Both the position numbers and the translations under genes were made by a program. From the NCBI GenBank assembly GCA_034336665.1, contig CM067592.1:33477942-33541941 (forward strand): a DNA stretch of 64,000 nt. Reading direction: 5' to 3'. Below the pieces are notes generated by a model. That model worked only from the letters and a program-made list of their open reading frames with translations, made no database searches and had not been told where the DNA came from. Source of the DNA: Luscinia megarhynchos (Eukaryota; Chordata; Aves; Passeriformes; Turdidae). Positions 10,954-25,898 of the stretch are shown piece by piece. Positions within the stretch are counted from its first letter, which is position 1; each line of letters opens with the position of its first letter.

Positions 10954-13900
10954 CAAGATGCCAAGGCAGGATGGCAGACTATTCTTAGTGCACTTTTAAT
11001 GTCTGTTGTTTAAATTGGAAATGGAGACTTGCTTTGTCATAACATTGATAACACACTACTATTGTCATTTTCCCCTAATATGGAGTTTTGTCTGGCAAGA
11101 AGTGCTAGATCTTTTCAGCTGATGCCACTATAGAGGCAGCATGAAACAGTGTCTCTCTCCTACTTTCAGGAACACCTCTTTTGTCTGAAGACATCAAGAC
11201 TAGACACACCATTAAAAACACTTTCAATAGAAAAAAGCTAGAAGTATTATAAACGGATGCCATCCCAGGCAGACAGGTCTGAAAAATTAAATATACATTG
11301 GTACCTTCTGTACCTTATAGATATTACACATATCCCTATGCTCCATAACAGGAAATAAATTTCTCCTAATCTTTGAAAATTATTTTAACTCAAGCTAAAA
11401 ATAAACCCTTAGTCTTCAGAGAATAGTATATTTAGAAATAATACAGTTGCATTAGTCCTGAGGTGTACTTTTGAGGGGGAAAGGTAGGGGGTTTTTCCTT
11501 CTTTTCTAATACAATGGCATCTTTGGTAACAGAGAGGAAAAAATGCTGCCAGGCCTCATGTTCAATGCAAAGAGAAGAGCCAGAAAATGTTTCCACCTGA
11601 TGTTGGTGGAATGTGGCCTAGGAGAGTTCCATTGCTCTATCTCTGACAGCTGCACAATTCCTTAATATTCCTATCCTCAGAGCTTATTTGTGTATAGAAG
11701 GTAAAAGGAAACCTGCAGTACCTCCTACGCTCCTGCATTCCAAACAAATCATTCACTGTGACTTGCAGTTAATGACAAAATATCAAGACTTTTAACAATA
11801 TTATTGCTGTAGAAACAGCAAAAATATTTTGGAAGAAACTCAAAAACTTTCAGGTAAAACATTCAAAAGGAGAAGAAATTCTGAAAATATTTTCATGAGA
11901 TGACATTATATCTCATTACTAATTATCTCTCATTACTTGTCTTGAACACTCTTGTTCTCACTTTCAACTTCTCATTCTCCTTCCTATTACCCCAATTTCT
12001 CTAAATGCAAAATACAGTTTCACATTGAGGCACAATATTCTCTAATAGTACTTCAGATTTTTTTATATACTTTTATCATTTGGTTCACAACAAATGTTCC
12101 TTTCAGCACCGCAGATCCATGTTTTTGAAAACCCTACTCTAAACAGGTTCTCTCCATATGGGAAAATACAAACAGTAATTATTACCTTTAGATGTTCAAT
12201 TTGCAAGCCAATTATAGGCTTGAATAAATAGGCCAATTCAGAATTCACGAACTAAAAGTTAATGGAAATCCTCTCACTGACTTGACAGGATTTAGCACAT
12301 GCCACTAATCTACACATAAGAATTTCCCCAATCAGTTACAACACACAGATGTTATTTGCAGTATTGCCTTGGCACTCAAGTTTAGCAAAAGGCACTTCCA
12401 GGAACTAAAAGTTCCCTGCTATGCATGTTAGTATTTTAGAAATGCATTTTCAATTATTTTTATTAAATCACTTTTGCACTGTATGCTAAATCACTGGCAC
12501 TTTGGTTGACCACCCATAGTGCCTTGTCAATTGGAGCAACTGTCTGGAATATAACTGAACACAAAAGAGAATTAATTTTCTCTTCATTCAGTTTATCTCT
12601 CTGCTAAGGGAAACTGAACATCTTCCTCCAAAACACATGAACAAACAAGGATCAATGTATTACATGCAACTGACTTTAGTGTTATCTACAGTGAGACTGA
12701 ACTAGGAACTAGAAATTTGACGAGAGGATCAAATGCTGCACACCAAACTTTGTCACCAAAAAAAATCCCAGACAAATAAAGAGTAGCAACCCAGTTTCTT
12801 GTAATTCATTTAAGTTTCCTATGGATTCTTCTAATAAGCACTTACAGTTATGCAAACAAAATGCCTTTAGCAACTCGTTTGTTAAACAGTCAGTTCCTTC
12901 AGAGGAGAGAACAGTCATTACCAACACAAGAAAAAACAGGATAAAACAAAGTTCTTTGCAGATGCCTGCCAGGAGACTCACACTTGGTTACACCAGGCTG
13001 AAGATACCTGTGGCACCCTTGTCTGTTTTACAGTAACTAAGAGAGCAGCCTTAGCACTGAGATGGTTCTATTACCTGAGAACCAAACAAGCTTTCTGTAA
13101 GGCTGCTTTTGTACCTACAGGACCAAGTTCTCCACCATACATGCTTTCTTCAGGCTGTATCCTTCAGACAGTTGTTCTTTGCTCTCTCACTAGACAAATA
13201 AAAGTAAAAATGAGATGCAAGACAAAACAGTATCATAAAATCAATCTGACGTTAACCACTCTGAGACACAGGATTGCTTTGGTGATACTAGCATGTAAAT
13301 GCAGTTAAACAACCACCCAAAAGAACTGGAATCTGTTTCATATATTGTTCTAGTTTTACTCAATACTTACCTAAAATATTCAGTGTTTTAGAAAAAATAT
13401 GATGGGGAGTATGTCAAAATGGAAAAAGGTTTTTTTGCTAAAGAGCAATAATACAGGGATTTTTTTGGGGTCAGTAAACAAAAATATGCTTTAAGATTTA
13501 ACATTATAGGAAAAAGTGGCACACAAAATCATTTTTTTCCAATATGTTCAGCAGCCAGGTCAGTTAGTTTCCATAATTTTCACGCCCTGCAGCATAACAC
13601 AAGTCTCAAATGCTGGGTCTTACCAACTTACTGGTAATTCCACCATATGCACTAGTGATTCCAGCTAGCACAACTGGCTCTGCTCATCACACCACTACAG
13701 CCTTCTTCCATGAACTTAAATCTTGAGCCAAGCCTAAACATGTGCTTACTCTCTGCTTCATGACTGCAGTCATTCATTGTGACTGAAGCATATTTCTAAC
13801 TCACTAAGAAACAGGTACTTCTCAGCAACTTCAAAGCAAAATTTCACCCAACTAAGCAAGCAGCCTATTTACTAGATTTTGTACTGCTTCTTCCCATTGA

Positions 13901-16477
13901 CTTCATTGGTGCCTGTTGCTAATTTGAGACTTCAAAATTAAGTTTTGAATTTTTTATAATCTTGAATTTGTGTTGTCTGGACACTGAAGGAAATGAAGTA
14001 AAGATAGGATGATCAAAGTGGTAATATACTTTAGATAAAATGTTCTTAAAATGTTTTCAAATCTTACTGAACTCAGGGAACTGAAGTAATCTATGGAAAT
14101 AAAACACAAATCTTATTAATTAGGCCATATCTAAGGCTTTCTCTCCTGCTGGCTCATTTTTAGGATTCTCTCACTTCAAACTCTGAGAATTTGGTATCTT
14201 TTAACTCAGGGTCTCATTTATTTTCTGAAAATATTGTTTGAAACATGTAAATGAGAAAGCCAGGTTTCAAGCAGCAAGCCTTCTTTCAAAATATTTAAAA
14301 AATCTGTATGGAATGATACAAGGGCTTTACCTCTGCTACACTGTGCTTTGAAAAACCATTTATTGCTGAGTGCTACAGAGAGGCAGATAGTGGAATGCAT
14401 AATATATTACCAGAACCATATAGGAGATGCTAAGTAGTAAAGAAAAGGCTCCTTTAACAACATGAACATTAAATAGTGCATCTACTACATTAATCTAGTT
14501 TTAGTCTCTTGCAACTCTGTTAAGAATAAACAGCAGTAACACACACCTACAGCCCTTTCAGTGAATATACTTGTATCATAATCCTTAAAAAAGACGTAAC
14601 TTTAAACATCCAAATTGCAAGACACAATGGTCCAGAGCTATAAAAACATAAAAGGCACTGACTTACTTCTCTTTACAGTGAACCACAAGCCCTTCTATTT
14701 CTCCCTCAAACAAAAGGAGCTGACCCAAGCCCTGCTGTACTCTTTAGCAGAACAAGATTCTTACATATAATGTGTTGCTTACCTTCACCACTCTACATCC
14801 ACCAGGAAGAAGAGGGTGAGTGATGAGAGGAAACAGTACAAGACACAGAATTCTTTGCCAGACTTTCAGCAAACAGCTGCTTACAGGTATCAGGGAGGAC
14901 AAAGATATGATAAAGAAATTCAGAACGGATACAAGGAGAGGGACAAAAAGAGGGTGCCCATAAACTGGGCACCTGAGTTTATATCAGAATAATACTTATA
15001 GAGAATTCTCTGTCATGTAGGGTTCATTGACTAAAAAAACTGAAAATTACAAAGCAAAGAAAGAAATAGGAAACTAAATATGTACAATAACAAGTATTAT
15101 GTCATCTAAGTATGAGCATTACCAACAAAGGAAGAGACAAGAACTCTTGATTAAAAGACATTTAAATCTGATTTAATCTTTGTTTTTCTTCCACCAGATG
15201 GTGCCCTTGCAGCATCCATGAACAAGCTAATGACTCTCTGCCTCTATCTACAGACACAGGCAGGTCATTCTGTGTGTTCTCATACCTGGTTCTGAAGGGA
15301 CAGTTTAGCTGTATCACTGACACTTGAACTGTTCTTAAAAGAGGAGCCGTTTCACATAGTTCTTGGCATACATATTTTTCAAAATCTCATTAGAACTCTG
15401 ACTAATTTTAGTAGCAGCATGATCTACAGGCCATACCTACCCCTATGGCAGCTGGTATCCACTGCGGTATATGGATCTGTGAGCAGGAGAATGACAGTTT
15501 GGCATCAATTAGGAGAGCACACAAACTCTTAGAAAACACTGGAGATTTATTTTGTTGCCTGAAACATGAATTCTAACCTAGAAATACTTCATCTCTGCAG
15601 AGCTGTGTATTTCTCCCACAGTGATGGAGAAAGCTTTGCAGCTGTTCAGGTTAATGTGCTCCTTTTTCTCTGCTGACATTTAAACTCAAGGATACACAGC
15701 ATTCTTCAAAGCTTGATTGGCACACGGAACTAAAATGTGTATTCATTGTTAATCTCCTAGTCTATTACTACTGTCTTTCATAATCTACATATGTTTTACA
15801 AAATTCTTTAGTAAGAAAGGCTGTCAGAGCAAATGATGCATCAAATTCAAACAGGCCATCAAGATTGCTAATGGATTTTAATAGCAGCTATTACAGCATA
15901 ATGGTATTTTCCCAACAGCTGTTTGTTTATAAAATTTTCAGTTTACAAGACCTTTATGTCCAATCCCAGGAGACATCCGTCAATTCATTTATAATCATTT
16001 GGTTCAACCTACATGTAAATGTTGTCTTATTTGCACTGGGTGTGATTGTGTATGTGTAGAAGACATGAGCAACTACCACAGCAATGAAAATGCTGGGGAA
16101 GTTAAAAATAATTAATGTGTACCTTTTGGCTTTAGCAGCAAATTAAGTGTTTTACATGTTTCTTTCTTCCTACTCTTTAACAGCCCATTGTAACTAAGGA
16201 AGGGCTGTCTGGATTACTGCCTATTTTATGTCCCAAACTAACACATGATTATGTGTTTAGTTCCATGCAACAGCTACACTGTTGAAGTTCAAAACACAGC
16301 ACGTAACTGGGCATAACTGGAGCAACTGGCCAGCAGACAATGGCTCAATGTGGCCTGCAGAACTGGTGGAGAAACATTAGAGGAAGAACATCTTGACAGG
16401 CTTACAAAGTTTGATTAGATCTGGATAACCTACCTGACACAAAACCCAAAAAAGCATGACTAAGATTTTTTTCCCGG

Positions 16478-16555
16478 GTTTGTGATGGTTTGGTTCGGTT
16501 TGATTTAGTGTTTGGGGCATTTTTTTGGCTGATTGGTTGGGGTATTTTAGTGTAT
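16478..16555 (+). repeat. GT-rich simple tract
   Basis: About 78 bases dominated by ggttt and gtttg units on the plus strand, almost lacking C after its first bases. In the PRUNE2 pre-mRNA it would read as an A/C-rich stretch. Confidence 0.65.
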
Positions 16556-17754
16556 GAGCAAGTATTTTTTGATATTTATTAGACACAAAATCAGGAAGAA
16601 ATAGGAAACTAGGATCCCAGCATGCTTTGTCCATTGAGTCATATTCAGAGCTGAACTATGTGAAATGAGTAGGATTTTTAAAAATTATTCAGAAGATAAC
16701 TAGTAATGGGAGTTAATTACAAACTGAGGAAAGAGAAATAAATTTATTCAATGAGACTTTTTCATGTTGCACACTTAGAGATGGCTGTTTGTCCAGTTCT
16801 TTTCCTGATTCTCAAGCCATCTATGTAATACAAATTTCTGAGCAATAGTTAATACTGAAGTCTGGATAAATGCCTTTTAGTATATATACTAATGGGTAAG
16901 ATTTTTCTAGAAGCATCTAGACCTAAATTATTTTGCTTCCATGGTGTTAACAAATACCCTACTAACAACAAACAACAGAGAATTTTTGAGGCTACAGGAC
17001 AAGACAGAAAAAACACACACTTCACTTCAAACAATGCCTTCCTTAGACAGCAGGTGGCTCCAATTTTCCACAAAAGAAGGCTCTGACTAAAATTTTCAGC
17101 CAGGACTCTCATTTCCATCATGCAGGAATAGGGGAGCTGTTATGCAGTAACCAGGACATGGATAAACAAGCTGTTAAGTGGGTGCTGCTTACGGGCAGTG
17201 TTAGGTAGCCACCTTACAAACCAGCAGTCCTCACCCATACAACAAGCACTGACTGTTCTGGGTAATTAGCTCATAGTAAATGTCAATTACAGCAGGCTCT
17301 GTAGATTCAGATTCTAGCTCTGTTCTTGCTGATCTCTGTAGTCTGATGTGCTCTTAAACATCTCAAGCAATCAAGAAAATTACTAAAAGAAGGATCTTTG
17401 TATTTTCTTTCTAAGAAGGTCGTGACATTTATGGTGTTTTACGTGGAGATGCACCACCTTTTCCTCTTAGTCATTTCAATACCATACCATAACTTAACAT
17501 TACTACTTGGTTTACTCTGATTTTTCACATCCATCCTGCACAGCAGAGTTAGTAGCATTAATTTTCAGAATAATTAAAAAACAAAAAAAATATTTTTTTT
17601 TCTCCTAAGACACAGGGTCTAAGGTCTCCCCTCATGTCTGCCAAGAGAGTTATGGTCAGATCTATGGACACACAGCTGATATGAGGAAAGCAACTAGAAA
17701 ACACAATCTAAATATGATCAACTGAAAAAAATACTTTCTGTCTCTATATCAATA

Positions 17755-19394
17755 CTATAGAAGAGCTGGTTATCTCACAAACAGAGACATAGACAAGGCA
17801 GAGATGTTTAATGCGTTCTTTCCCTCTGTCTTCAACACAGATGACTGACCAAAGTGGACTCAATGCCCTGAGCTGGAGGATCATGACTGCAAGAACAATC
17901 AATTTATAATGGATACAGAAATTGTTAGGATAGTGAGGCTCCAGCTGGACCCCTACAAATCCATGTGTCCTGATGGGATTCATCCAATACTTCTCAAAGA
18001 GCTGCTGTCATTGCAAAGCCCTTCTCAATGATTTTTCATCAATGAGTTTCGGGAACCCAGACAGGTCACATCTGACTGAAAGATGGTTATCAAGACTAAG
18101 AAGGAGGACCCTGGAAAATATATGCCTGTCAGTCTCACTTCAGTAACAGGTAAATTTATGGAGAAGATTATTTTGGGAGGATTGAAAAAACCTGAAGTAC
18201 AACAGAGTCTTTGGTCACAGACAGCATGGCTTCATGAGAGAAGCTGCTTTATCAAAAGCTGATTTCCTTTCATAGCAAGGTAACACATCCAGCTGACCAA
18301 GGGAAGCCAGTTGAAGTGATCTTGGATTTCAGTAAATCTTCCAATACTGCCTCTCACAGAAGTCTTCTGGACAAATTGTCCAACACACAGCTGGATGAAT
18401 ACATCATGGGATGGAATGAGCAACTGGATCACAGGTCAGGCACAAAGGGTTTCAGTGCATGGGGTACCTGGGAACCTGTCACTGGTGGGGTTCCACAGGA
18501 CTCCATCCTCAGCCCTGTGCCCTTCAACATCTTCATAAATCACTTGGATGCAGGACTGGAAGGAATACTCAGCAAATTCCCAGAAAACAAAAACTGGGAG
18601 GAGCTGCTGACTCCCTCAAAAGGCAGGGAGACTGTGCAGAGAGACCCTGACAAATCAGGGATCTGGGCAATCACCAACCATATTAAGTTCAACAAGGTAA
18701 CGGGCTGAATTCTGCATCTGCAAGGGGATGGGAGCCCTGGTCAGTGGCAAGCTGAACCTGAGCCAGCAGTGCCCTGGAGCCAGGAGGGACAGCCCTGTCC
18801 TGGGGGCATCAGGGACAGCAACACAGCTGGGCAAGGGAGGGGATTGTCCTGCTCTGCTCTGAGCTGGGGCAGCCTCACCTCCAGTGCTGGGGGCTGGTGT
18901 GGGTGTCACAACATCTAGGATATAAAACTATCAGAGAGCATCCAAAGGAGGGTGACAAGGATGGTGAAGGGTCTTGAGGGGAAGGTGTATGAGGAGCAGC
19001 TGAGGTCACTTGGTCTGTTCAGCCTGGAGGAGACTGAGGGGAGCCCTCAGTGCAAGTCTGCAACTTCCTCACAAGGAGAAGAGGAGGGGCAGGCACTGAT
19101 CTCTCCTCTGTGTCAACTAGTGGCAGGACCCAAGGGAAAGGCCTGGAGTTGTGTCAGTCAAAAAGTTTATGCTGGATATTAGGAAAAGGTCTTCCTTTAG
19201 AGGGTGTTTGGGCACTGGGACAGCTCCCCAGGGAAGTGGTCACAGCACCAGCCTGACAGAGCTCAGGAAGCATTTGGACACTGCTCTCAGGCACACGGTG
19301 TGACTCTTGTGGATGGTGCTGTGCAGGGCCAGCAGTTAGACCCAATGACTCTCCTGGGTGCCTTCCAACTCCACATATTCTGTGATAAATGACA
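17755..19394 (+). mobile_element. CR1 LINE, about 1.6 kb, degenerate
   Basis: A 5'-truncated CR1 in plus orientation. Early sequence encodes the 'TDD' to 'PSGLHP' linker (for example tcctgatgggattcatcc near 17969). The frame at 18316-18708 carries reverse transcriptase motifs: LDFSKSSNTASH, then GVPQDSILSPVPFNIFINHL, then IWAITNHIKFNK. The FADD catalytic box is missing, replaced by FPENKNW, which points to a deletion or frameshift. The 3' untranslated part runs to atattctgtgata at about 19393. The 5' edge near 17755 is approximate. Confidence 0.9.
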
Positions 19395-20289
19395 GACACA
19401 TCACCTAAAGTCTGACTCTGATTACTCATAACTCATGAGCATCATAATGGAAAGAGACTATTTTCTGATGGGAGAGTTACTTGTTGAGAACAAGCAGTGA
19501 TACTTTGAAGAGGTCTATGCAGAAAAACCTAAGGAAAAAATACTGATTGAAAATGGTGTTTTGGCTGTTTGGATGTGGACCCTCCTACAGCATATGATGA
19601 CCACATGCCTATGGATATCACACTTAATATCTTTGATCGGTTTGCACTGAGAAATACACAAATACATTAAAGAAATATTACTTACCTGCTAGTTCTGGAA
19701 CTCTGAGAAACTACCTGAATTTGAGCCTTTACGGTCATAGCATTATTTAATTCAACTGGATGCCATAAAAATGAATGTTGTCTTAACTTGTCTGAAAAGT
19801 GCACAGTGTATGTGCAGGTACCTTTACCTTACTGCGCTATAAGCTTCTCAAAGTCTTTATTTTTCTTTGTCTCATCTATGATTTTTCCAGAAGGTTTGTT
19901 CAAGTACATTACAATAAATGAGATATATTCTGAGATATCATCACAAGTGGTCTCTGCATTAGCAAGCTAGCAAAGATTATAGAGTGCTCTGGCCTACTTG
20001 TCTTGGGTTGTCATGACACCACGGTGACTGATGAATTTTCCAGCTTTGGTCAAAAGGAAATGTCAAGTACAGTGAAAAATATGACAAAGAAAGCTTAAGA
20101 AATCTAAAATATGGGTATAATGGGAGATGAAAGACCAGCCCTCTCCATGAAGCTTTCTTTCAAAATTCTAATAGCTTTTCAAAGTGAGAAACTGAAAGCA
20201 CAGTAATTAAAGGAAACACCTAGAAGTCAGTAAAGGCAATTCAGACTTGTGGTCTCTGCTTTTGTTTACTAATAGAGCTGCTTGTGTAA

Positions 20290-20425
20290 ATAAATTTGTT
20301 ATAAACCCCTATGTATATCTATTTTTTACTGTATATGCACCAAATATTTTATATATACCGTATATAAACTGTATATATACTGAATAGTTCATATTTCCAA
20401 AGTATCCATATGCATATGTATATGT
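20290..20425 (+). repeat. TA-rich alternating tract
   Basis: Repeated tatata, gtatatata and catatgtatatg segments with interruptions. Low-complexity DNA with several small palindromes. Confidence 0.6.
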
Positions 20426-20836
20426 TTCAAGAGAGTATATTTGTACATAAACACAGACACACACTACTGCTTAGGCATATCGATTCAAGTTGGTCAAGGT
20501 GAGTATTGCCAGTAAGTAAGTATTCAGGAAATTACAAACACAGTAATTCAGAATATTGTTTAGTAATGTAATAAACTGTGGATCAGCAAATTCATTTAAA
20601 TTAGAGATGTTAAAATGAAATATTCTAAAAGCAAAGATAAGCAACAGAACACTAGCTCCTTTGGTAATTTTTAATTTTAAAAGTCTGGGTAAAAGAAAAC
20701 CTATAATATATTCCAGAGTTTATTGCCTCAAACTCACCTAACTGGTATCATTATTATGGAAATACACAGCAGTAGCCAGAACATTATGTAAATAGTCAAA
20801 GAAATTCCAAGCTAGTTAATTAGATACAAATACAAC

Positions 20837-20880
20837 TTTAAATAAATACAACAATTTATAATTTAAATAAATACAACAAT
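20837..20880 (+). repeat. 25-bp tandem duplication
   Basis: The 19-mer tttaaataaatacaacaat occurs at 20837-20855 and again at 20862-20880, with ttataa between, giving a 25-base period and two copies. Confidence 0.85.
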
Positions 20881-23800
20881 ACTTTCTTCATAGTGTTTTC
20901 CTCACAAATTTATAATAAATTAGTAGGTACACTCTCAGTTCTGGTGAAGCTGTGCTAAACACAGTATGTGCATTTGTCTTTAAAACAAGTATTCTGGCTG
21001 TGTGCTTCACCCCAAATGTTGCATTTACACAATTTTGGTTTTAACGTACAGCCATGCTCTGACACAACCATACCAGAAACCAAGTAGTGTCTGCAAAAGA
21101 AACTGTTTTGCAACCTATTTTGATATCATACTCAGCCATCTCAAGTATTCCAAGAAGTTAGAAGACTTTTTCTTTTTTAGTTTAAATTGCAATTTTGAAG
21201 AATTCTGAGTAGTTAATTCTTGGCACTGTTACATGCTTTCCAGATGATCTCAGACGTATCCTGCATTCTCCAACTCGTGTACCATGCTGACCTAAAGAAA
21301 TGTCTATTGAATAATAAAGCTAAGAGATTCCAAAGAGAAATTAAATATATAAAGTATCTGAGAGATGACTACTCAAAAGCAATTTTCAGCTCTTCAATAT
21401 GTAAAACACATCAGCTTACTCTCTGAATAGTTTTCTGTACAACAAATGAGGGGAAGGGAGGGGGAGCCAATGCTCTTTAGAGTTTTCCATGCATACTCCT
21501 TGTACTTTCACTGTTGAACAGAATAGAATCCAAATATATCATACTATATACATATAGGAATACTATCTCTTCTGTACAGAATACATAATATTAACTTATT
21601 CTTCTGTAAAGTGCATTATATTTCCTTGTGCTACTGAACAAATACTGCATTTCTTGCTGACACTGATGAGTGAAATAAGAATTACTGTCTGGATCAGATA
21701 CTCATAGATGAGAAGATTAAGAGAATACTGATTTTTTTGGCTCAATACATAAATCATTATGTGATCTGTCAAGATTCATAATGATCCATAAGAACAACAT
21801 TTCAAAGAACTAGCATGAAAATTGCATAGTACGTGATATTCCTCCAGAGTTTATATGTCATTCATAGATATCTATTCCAAATGTTTTGCCTCAATAACAA
21901 AGAATTTGTCTATTCCACAGTGGGAAATACATGTAAAATAAAATCTAACACAAAATGTCTAACAATCCCAAACAGATGCAAAGCTGGAGCAGAAAAACAT
22001 ACTGCATTACTTGCTAGGGCTATGATAAACTGGGAGCCTTTAAAATGAACAGACAACTTCAACATTTTTTAGCAGAAACCAAATATATATCCTGCTGCCA
22101 CCGACAAGCAACCTAGCACATATTTCTGTGCCTCGGATTTCTGCTAAATCCTCCTCAGTTATTTTTACTGATCAAATGATGCACTATTTATTTAATTATT
22201 AGAAACTACTCCTGAGCTGTTCATAGAACTGTCTAATGAGTTGGAGGAAATTTATCTCTGCTTTCATCAAGTGAATAAATTTAGCTAATTAATTTCATTG
22301 GTAGTAAGCATTATTTTAAGAGGGATACAAGGACAGGTAAGTAATAATCTTGGTAACACGCAAACCTCATCTTCATGGAACTTACAAATGCTGAGTAAAC
22401 ATTTTTTACATTCCTCTCAAGTCTTTGTCCTGTGCTCTCACCAAAAAAATGCCTTCTTTTATGTATCAGTGGAATTTACAACATCTAGCAACTCCCTGTC
22501 CATTTACTAGGTCAGATTCTGATTTCAACTGTATCTCAGAAGATGAGAAAAAATGGCTTAATGTAAGTCACTGGAGACAATTTACATTGGAGAAATACCA
22601 ATACCAATGCACTGAAGAGATACCAATCTGTCTAACCACACATCTTTTCAGACAGAATGAGTTTCCATGTCTTTCACGCTCCTCTTTTTTATTATTTGAA
22701 GAACTGTTAGTATTGATTTACTTCACATACATTAATGGAGAAAATGTTTCTAGAGCAAGATATTTCACCAGAGAATGCAAAACAATGTCTAGAATCCTAA
22801 TAAATACCGTTATGTCTGAAATGAGTTATCTCAGTAGTGACTTGGGCTCAGATTTATTGTACAGTTCATCAACTTCTCAGCATGCTGGATAATGAATGTT
22901 TCATTTACATTGCTAATTGCCAAGCCATGGTTCCTTCAACCTTTAACCCTTACGCTTTATCACATTATCACCATATGTCAATATAATTGCATTCAACATT
23001 CCAAACAGCTAACTTTTTCATGAGGTCAAGAGAGTCTCTTTTTTAAAGCTTTACCAGTGGGATATCTTTAAAACTACCAAGAAAACCAGTAATATATAGA
23101 CAGTTGGAAGCTAAGGATATTTTTAATCAGGAAAACTGCTTCCATCTTCTGACTCCAAATAGGCTCTTTTCTGTTAAAATCACCATTTGCCCACTGTAAC
23201 TAAATCATGCATGGTTCTGTGAAGAGCTTCACCTTTACTGTCTGTAATTATGAAACACTATTAACTAAGTCCTAATATGAAGTATCTTCTGTATCTGCTT
23301 GTGCTTTTTAATCTGTGGAATTATGCAGTTATTTCCACATCTTGATCTTCATTCTGCATTGTCCCAAAAATTAAAGTATTTTACTGTAGATACCATTCAA
23401 GGTGCTGTCTTAGGCTATGTCTCTGTTATAAAACCATTGCTATTCATTGCTTACATTTATACTTTCCCTCAATAGAACTGGGCTGTATCTTACCTCTAGA
23501 TTACGTTAACACACTCTGTACCTGAAAATTCCCTTCTTTACTGAAAATTCCTTGACTTTCACCACAAATACTTCTTTCATCCCTGAAACCTTCATTGTCA
23601 ATTGCAAAGTAAAAGCCAAATCATACACAGAAAAAGCTTTTCTGGAAAAAGATTTTACTATTTAGTGTAACTGAATCAGTTTTACAGCTTGTATATAGCC
23701 AAACTTAAGAGAGAATTGTGCTCCCGGTAACAGTTATACCAGGAGAGACTCTGGCCTTTCTCCATTTCTTTGGAACAAGAAACTTTGGCAAGGTACATTC

Positions 23801-25898
23801 TTAGAACAATTCTGAAACACAGAAAGTTAGGAATTTATTTCTCAGTATTTAAGTCAGAAATCTAGATGCACTCTCACAGACAGAATTAAGCAAACTGCAT
23901 TCGAATAATGAAAATGGGTAATGAAGATGAAAGAGAGTGAGCCTAATTAATCTTCCATGTAGCAGAATTTACAGAATTTATACATTACATGGCAGATAGA
24001 CAGGTCATATGTCTCAGATATATCTGATGTATACATACATATATACACACAGACATAAATGGATGGCACACTTTTATATGCATGCAGTGCCACAAATCAG
24101 CAGCCCTGTCTATAGGAAAAATAGTACGGCATAATCTTGAAGCCCACAAGTTGGTGGAAGCTTCAAGCTGGTTTATATCACATTTACACTGTTTTATACC
24201 TTTATGTTCTGCACCCTAGCAGCTCACTCCCCTCTACTGCAGTAATTTCATATCTCTTCTTTGACTCTTGGAATGTCCTTTCTGACCAAACACTAAATCC
24301 GTGAAGGTTCCTATCTGTCAGTTACTTTTATCTCCGACTTCTCTTGCAGGAACCTTGCTTGATTCTACACCAAGAGTACTACAAAATAATAATTATAATT
24401 TAAAATTTTAAAGTATAACTGAGTTGTAGGCATGAACACTCAGCATATCTTGAGGTTCATATACCACTCCCTTGCAACTTGCATCTATTTAAAAAAAAAA
24501 TTTTAGCACATACAGTTATTAGCATGACCCTCTTCCCAAAAGACAAACCCTTTCCAAATCCCTTTAGATTATCCCTTTTCAAATAATCTACAGTATCCAC
24601 ACAGTAAACATCCATTTATTAGTGTTCAACTGATCAAGTTCCTGGATGTCACAAAAAAGGACTGCTTCTGCTCCCTGCTAGGTTGGACAAGACATAACCT
24701 TCTGATTTACCTATACATAAAACATGAGAAAAGCCTGGAATCAGAACTATAAACCTGCTTTGAATTAGATTAAGACCAGAAATGTATGTTTTCTTCAAAG
24801 TGTTTCAATCCATTAAATATATACAAAAACATTTTATAAATTCAAATTCCATGTTACCACTGAGAAATGAATATTCCTCATGCACACCAGCTGAGACACA
24901 ACATAAGTATTTCACTCCTAAATATGAGGAACTTTTAGCAGTATATGCCAAACAGTGTGTTCCTTGGAGATTTAAGAATGTGGTTATTCATTTCCAGCTG
25001 CTTCTGTGGAGTCAAACTTTGTTCTTATGTTAACAAGTAACATTATTATCACATTTTGTGAAGGATAGTGACATCAAGCACAGGTAACCATTGACAGTGC
25101 AGAGGGCCATTTGAAAGCATGCTTGTTTTCTTAGTCTTTAATGTGGATTAAAAAAAAATATAGCCAAATTCTATGTAAATTTAAATGTGTTCAGAACGTG
25201 AGTTCATGAAGACTGAGTATACAGTACACAAAGGATCACTTACCACCTAATTTACTTTAACCTCCCAACTACTTCCAGTTGACATGAGAAACTAAATTAA
25301 CATTTTTCTAAAATGGCTTAAGGCATAAAATCCAGAGTCCTGAAAAGTCTGAATATCAGTGGCTCCAGACTTCAGCTAGTAGAAATTTAAATGCATAAGT
25401 AGCAAAATGACTACTTTCAGGCATCTGCTCACCTGGGCATCTTTAAAACCTTACTTTCTATTTGTTCAGCTGTCAGTATTAGTTCAGATTAGTTTGCGGA
25501 GAAGACCAGCAAGACTCAGCACACTATACCCAAAAATACCCTAACACACACAAAATACCCAAAACTAAACAGAAAAACAAAACTGCTCACTCCAATTAAC
25601 CCCTATCCATAAGATGGAACAAGGGGAAATCAAATATAACTGCACATACTAATAAACAAGCCAAATATGCAACCTGGATCACACCAGCAACCTGTGGTGA
25701 CATTGCCAAGACAAACATCTAGCAGGATCCAATGAAAAGAATTTTGCGTTTATTTGAACTAAATACATCCAGATGCTGTAAAGTGAGTATTTTATCTTGA
25801 AGACTTGGAAAAAATGTCGCCTGAAGAAAATTGTATCATGATTGTTCAATGGTCAATGCACTTTCTTCTAAATTGGAATCATGAACAGTTCTGAATTA

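Larger units (their letters stand above)
4346..17754 (-). other. PRUNE2 intron 6, 13.4 kb without recognised genes or TEs
   Basis: AT-rich intronic sequence. It holds only low-complexity tracts: a CA-rich run (4614-4646), a polypurine run (7756-7800), an A/C-rich run (10910-10953) and a GT-rich run (16478-16555). No reading frame here has recognisable similarity; several short ones (for example 7506-7901 minus) run through homopolymers. I saw no CR1 3' end or LTR in this stretch. Confidence 0.6.
19395..25898 (-). other. PRUNE2 intron 6, 6.5 kb between CR1 copies
   Basis: AT-rich unique sequence with a TA-rich stretch (20290-20425) and a short 25-bp duplication (20837-20880). The longest reading frame outside TEs in this part is on the plus strand at 22425-22892 (155 codons), without recognised similarity. 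Nothing else supported. Confidence 0.55.
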
